Below are positions 6,600 to 9,617 of a stretch of DNA of 9,617 nucleotides, one piece after another. This stretch comes from UBA7236 sp964638865 (GTDB taxonomy: Bacteria; Bacteroidota; Bacteroidia; Chitinophagales; BACL12). The position numbers were made by a program, and so were the translations under genes. The DNA lies in assembly GCA_964638865.1 (NCBI GenBank), contig CAZXBG010000144.1, positions 1 to 9,617 of the forward strand. The letters run 5' to 3'. The notes beneath the pieces are model-generated. The model was not told where the DNA came from and ran no database searches. It was given only the letters and a program-made list of their open reading frames with translations. How positions within the stretch are numbered: position 1 is the stretch's first letter; each line of letters begins with the position of its first letter.

Positions 6600-8618
6600 A
6601 TGAAACAAAGAATCTTCGTATTCTGTTTTTTGGTAATTTCATCTGTAGGTTTAACACTTGCTCAAGAGTCGCTGCTATGGAAAGTTACTTCCCCTGATGG
6701 CAAACAAAATTCCTATATTTTGTGTGCAACCGAATTGCCAGGAGTGGAAAATTATGATATTGCCACCCCTGTTGGCGAGATCATGAATATTGTAAATACC
6801 GTTGCCTTTTACAATGTGCCGGATGCTGCAGAAGTTCAGAATATTCCGGTATTTATGAAGTCAAGCGGCGATAATACACTTAAAGGATATTACAAACGCG
6901 AGGACAGAATTCCTTTTGAATTAATGATCAGTGACAAGTTAAAAGAAAATGTAGAAAATTATTATACCTATAAACCCTTTTACATTCTACAATTATTCCG
7001 AGATAAAGATCATGCTGCAGTTAAATATTACCAACAAACAATTTTGCTCGATATTGCATTACAAAAAGCCAAACCAACCTTATCGCTATTAACTATACGG
7101 CAAATAGGAGCAACAATGGACGAATCAGATTTTGCAACACAGGCTACTGTTCTCAGTCACTATGTAAATAATCCAAAACCTTATTTAGATGCTGATGCAA
7201 AAAAATTCATCGCTTATTCGAAACAAAATATTACCGATTACGCAAATATTGTAAACAGTACCGAGCAAGATGCTTATTTAAATGTTATGATCAACCGCCT
7301 AAACGATTTGTTGATTAGAAAAATGGAACCTCTTAGCACCGAACAATCTGTTTTATATATTTTAAATGCCGACCTTGTTGGCGGAGAATCCGGAATACTT
7401 AAAAAATTGCGTTCTAAAGGATTTGCAGTTGCAGCGCAACCATTTATTTATAATTTGTATTCCGGTAGCGAAGATCAGACTGAGATCATAAACACAAATA
7501 ATACAGAAGTTGCCTCCGCTTTTCCTGACGATTTTCCGACTATTTCTATTTTACCAACTACTAGCGGCTATCTAAATCCAGAAGAAATAAAGGTTGTCTC
7601 CGTTAACGATATCAACAACAGCAATCGCGAATACAAAGCATTTACAGATCCCTTCGGCAGTCTTTTTGATATGGCTGCTGCAGATACTTTGTTTTTGGAA
7701 TATTGGTTCGATCTTAAAGGCGATGGAGCAAATTTTAAAGTAAAGGTTCCAATTAAAGGCGATTGGGAAAAATCTGAAACACCCTGGAGCGATGGTGGGG
7801 TAATTAAAAAATATATCTATCAGAATAACCACTCGAAATCCGATCTTTTTTATTCTGTTGGATATACCATTTATCCTCCCAATTTCAAACAAAGCAATAA
7901 AGACAATTTCTTTAATCAATTTATTAAACAAACAGAAGATCAATTAAACGGAAAATTAATTTCTCAGCGAATTCTGTCAACCCCGGGTTATACAGGAAGA
8001 GAATTTACTGCTTTAGTTGGCGATTCCTTTTTTGTGCGCTCTCAATTTATTTTGCAGGATAATGTATTGTATCAATTGCTGGTTGGCGGACCGGGCAACA
8101 ATCCCTATTCTGTATATGGGGAAGCATTTCTAAATTCTTTCCGTATTTCTTCAAACTCCATGTTAAACTGGCATTTGTTTGAACAGTCTGCATTTAATTG
8201 TTATTTGCCTACGCCGCCATCAAAAACAAATAAGACATATACCTTGCCAAGTGGACCAATGACTGTTAACACGTTCACTTCTGATGATTATAAAGAATTG
8301 GTTGCCTATACCGTTGTTGTAAGTGCATACCCTCCGGGTCATAAGTTTGGCAATAAAAAAGCCTTTTTCGACGATCTTATTCTCAATGCAGAACGTCAGT
8401 ATATCGGCAAAGCTTATAAAACGGAAACCGTTGAAAAGAACGGAGTTACAGGTCGTTATGTGGAAATGCTTTTGATGAATAAAAAAACGTATCGCATGTA
8501 TTTCTTCTTCGACGGAAACACTGTTTATCAGTTTGTTGCAGGCGGTGATGCGCAGATTTTGCTTTCCCTGAACGTAAACCGTTTTTTTAATTCTATCAGT
8601 TTCATCGGCAACGAATAA
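6600..8618 (+). CDS. Exported TraB/GumN-like protein with altered metal motifs
   Basis: A 672-residue protein with a type I signal peptide (1-21, likely cleaved after LTLA). Residues about 24-285 resemble the TraB/GumN fold: LLWKVTSPDGKQNSYIL (25-41) at the start, and at the end LNADLVGGESGILKKLRSKG (255-274), which parallels the family GAxHLxGxxGLLxxLxxxG. The two GxxH motifs considered part of the active site are not kept: the first reads CATE (42-45), the second LNAD (255-258). The protein is therefore either inactive or works with acidic ligands. After a linker there are two related domains (about 385-517 and 525-668). Both have a YPP, a helix, a TGR motif (465-467, 617-619), a VYQ/LYQ strand, a Gly-Gly and a closing FxNSxxxS/F. 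They may be PsbP/Mog1-like, but I am unsure. No lipobox is present. The gene upstream is separated from it by a repeat array, and the next secreted gene follows after 44 bp. Function unknown. Confidence 0.72.
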   Translation: MKQRIFVFCFLVISSVGLTLAQESLLWKVTSPDGKQNSYILCATELPGVENYDIATPVGEIMNIVNTVAFYNVPDAAEVQNIPVFMKSSGDNTLKGYYKREDRIPFELMISDKLKENVENYYTYKPFYILQLFRDKDHAAVKYYQQTILLDIALQKAKPTLSLLTIRQIGATMDESDFATQATVLSHYVNNPKPYLDADAKKFIAYSKQNITDYANIVNSTEQDAYLNVMINRLNDLLIRKMEPLSTEQSVLYILNADLVGGESGILKKLRSKGFAVAAQPFIYNLYSGSEDQTEIINTNNTEVASAFPDDFPTISILPTTSGYLNPEEIKVVSVNDINNSNREYKAFTDPFGSLFDMAAADTLFLEYWFDLKGDGANFKVKVPIKGDWEKSETPWSDGGVIKKYIYQNNHSKSDLFYSVGYTIYPPNFKQSNKDNFFNQFIKQTEDQLNGKLISQRILSTPGYTGREFTALVGDSFFVRSQFILQDNVLYQLLVGGPGNNPYSVYGEAFLNSFRISSNSMLNWHLFEQSAFNCYLPTPPSKTNKTYTLPSGPMTVNTFTSDDYKELVAYTVVVSAYPPGHKFGNKKAFFDDLILNAERQYIGKAYKTETVEKNGVTGRYVEMLLMNKKTYRMYFFFDGNTVYQFVAGGDAQILLSLNVNRFFNSISFIGNE

Positions 8619-8645
8619 AGATTTGGTATGGTTTTCGAAGGTTTT

Positions 8646-8651
8646 AGAGGA
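8646..8651 (+). promoter_or_regulatory. Ribosome binding site of the three-repeat protein
   Basis: AGAGGA is 11 nt upstream of the ATG at 8663. It supports this start, which also gives a clean signal peptide. Confidence 0.4.
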
Positions 8652-8662
8652 AATTTATCTAC

Positions 8663-9586
8663 ATGAAAAAATTAACTGCCTCCATAATTTTTCTTTTTGT
8701 TTTATTTGGTACTTTTAAGGCACAAACCTTTCAGTTTGATTCCATCAGTTTTAAAAGCATGGAAATTGGAAAGGTTATGATAGAAAATAACTCCTGGATA
8801 ATTCGTGTAGAAAAAGGTTCATTCAACAGCGATTATTGGCCGGTTAATTTGCCGGAAAAATTTATGACTCCCGGACAAGAAGTTGTTTTTGAAGGAGCAA
8901 TTGGGAGAATTCCGCAAAATGCAAAACTTGCCGGCACTCCAATTGAATTAAGTATGATCAGAATTTTATATCGCACAAAACAAAATGATACAAACGGCGA
9001 AAAAATAGTTACGGAAGAAACAAAAAATACAATTGTGCAAAACGACTCCGTTGGATTTATAAATAAAGAGACCGGAAAAATTATTTTAATAGGTGACGTA
9101 TATCTCATCGAACAAAATAACAATGGTGAAATTAAACGATTCGTTCCCGATTTTTTACCTGATGATTTTAAAGTAGAAAATACAACAATAACTTTTAGCG
9201 GAACTATCGGAAAAATTCCTGCAAATGTGCGTATGATGGGAACACCATTAAAAATAAAAGAATTAAGGTTTGAAGAAGAAATACCATTTGATAATTCACA
9301 ATTACAAGAACCTATAAAAGAATTTTATCCATTCGATTCTGTAGCTTATTTAAATCCCGTAAAAGCAACCATTAAATTAATGAGCTCTGATCCGGAAGTA
9401 TTTATTATTGAAATTGCGGAAGAAAACAATTCCGTAAAAAGGTATCTTCCCGCAATACTCCCCGAAGCATTTAAAAAAGACGGTTTATCCATTACCGTTA
9501 GCGGCAACATCGGAAAAATGCCGGCTAATGTACGTTTGATAGGAACTCCATTGGATGTTAAATCAATTGCTTTAAATACCAAATAA
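8663..9586 (+). CDS. Exported protein of three tandem ~77-residue domains
   Basis: A 307-residue protein with a signal peptide (1-20, MKKLTASIIFLFVLFGTFKA, cleavage before Gln21). The whole mature chain is three copies of one domain, about 25-101, 127-202 and 224-303. Each copy begins with a [FN]DS motif (FDS, NDS, FDS). It then has a GKV/GKI-like strand, an EWxI/VYLIE/VFIIE-like strand, a P-x-x-LP-[ED]-x-F segment and a hallmark G-x-I-G-[KR]-[IM]-P-x-N-[AV]-[KR]-x-x-GTP at 78-93, 180-195 and 281-296. The hallmark spacing of 102 and 101 residues is regular. Copies 2 and 3 are closer to each other than to copy 1. The pattern suggests a small all-beta domain, but I do not recognise a named family and assign no function. 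No cysteines, catalytic motif, lipobox or type IX sorting tail are visible. It lies 44 bp after the TraB-like gene, so the two are probably co-transcribed. It ends complete, 31 bp before the window edge. Confidence 0.8.
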   Translation: MKKLTASIIFLFVLFGTFKAQTFQFDSISFKSMEIGKVMIENNSWIIRVEKGSFNSDYWPVNLPEKFMTPGQEVVFEGAIGRIPQNAKLAGTPIELSMIRILYRTKQNDTNGEKIVTEETKNTIVQNDSVGFINKETGKIILIGDVYLIEQNNNGEIKRFVPDFLPDDFKVENTTITFSGTIGKIPANVRMMGTPLKIKELRFEEEIPFDNSQLQEPIKEFYPFDSVAYLNPVKATIKLMSSDPEVFIIEIAEENNSVKRYLPAILPEAFKKDGLSITVSGNIGKMPANVRLIGTPLDVKSIALNTK

Positions 9587-9617
9587 ATCCTTTACGTTTC
9601 TAATTAACAGCCATATT

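Noticed and set aside
6320..6600. Open frames on both strands across the CTGCC array
   Set aside because: The repeat words contain no stop codons in any phase, so frames of 78-81 codons arise on both strands. A 13-bp unit does not preserve a protein repeat, and the frames overlap one another.

Overview
The window looks like chromosomal DNA from a member of the Bacteroidota, probably an environmental or metagenome-derived lineage. The evidence is the AT-rich coding sequence, the Bacteroidota-type isoleucyl-tRNA synthetase, the gene order ileS - TraR/DksA-like - lspA, a TAnnTTTG-type promoter element, and the low-complexity intergenic repeats. I cannot fix the order or family. All six genes are on the + strand and all are complete.

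Layout. Positions 1-350 hold a 90-bp tandem repeat: three perfect copies and a fourth that decays, possibly continuing left of the window. It stops six bases before a good promoter element (356-363) for a tightly packed operon. That operon is ileS (407-3760), a TraR/DksA-like protein with a long histone-H1-like lysine-rich N-terminus (3765-4643), and lspA (GTG start, 4648-5340). The gaps inside it are only 4 bp. After 57 bp comes a DUF3137-type two-helix membrane protein (5398-6348). The next 251 bp are non-coding and mostly filled with a CTGCC-based array with a 13-bp higher-order period, flanked by an imperfect 17-bp inverted repeat. Then come two genes for exported proteins, 44 bp apart: a TraB/GumN-like protein whose metal-site motifs are altered and which carries a duplicated C-terminal domain (6600-8618), and a protein made of three copies of one ~77-residue domain (8663-9586).

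How the genes fit together. ileS charges tRNA-Ile, lspA removes lipoprotein signal peptides, and the DksA-like protein may adjust transcription or bind nucleic acid. Their co-transcription is a housekeeping arrangement typical of the phylum. The downstream secreted pair is probably a separate unit of unknown function.

Best leads: (1) the lysine-rich tail fused to a zinc-finger-degenerate DksA domain; (2) the secreted TraB-like protein in which both GxxH motifs have become CxxE and LxxD; (3) the three-repeat secreted protein; (4) the GIHH form of the IleRS signature, linked to mupirocin hyper-resistance; (5) two unrelated repeat arrays, one abutting the ileS promoter and one bounded by inverted repeats. 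I see no mobile-element gene, CRISPR array, tRNA or rRNA. Nothing here amounts to a clear new defence or biosynthetic system.
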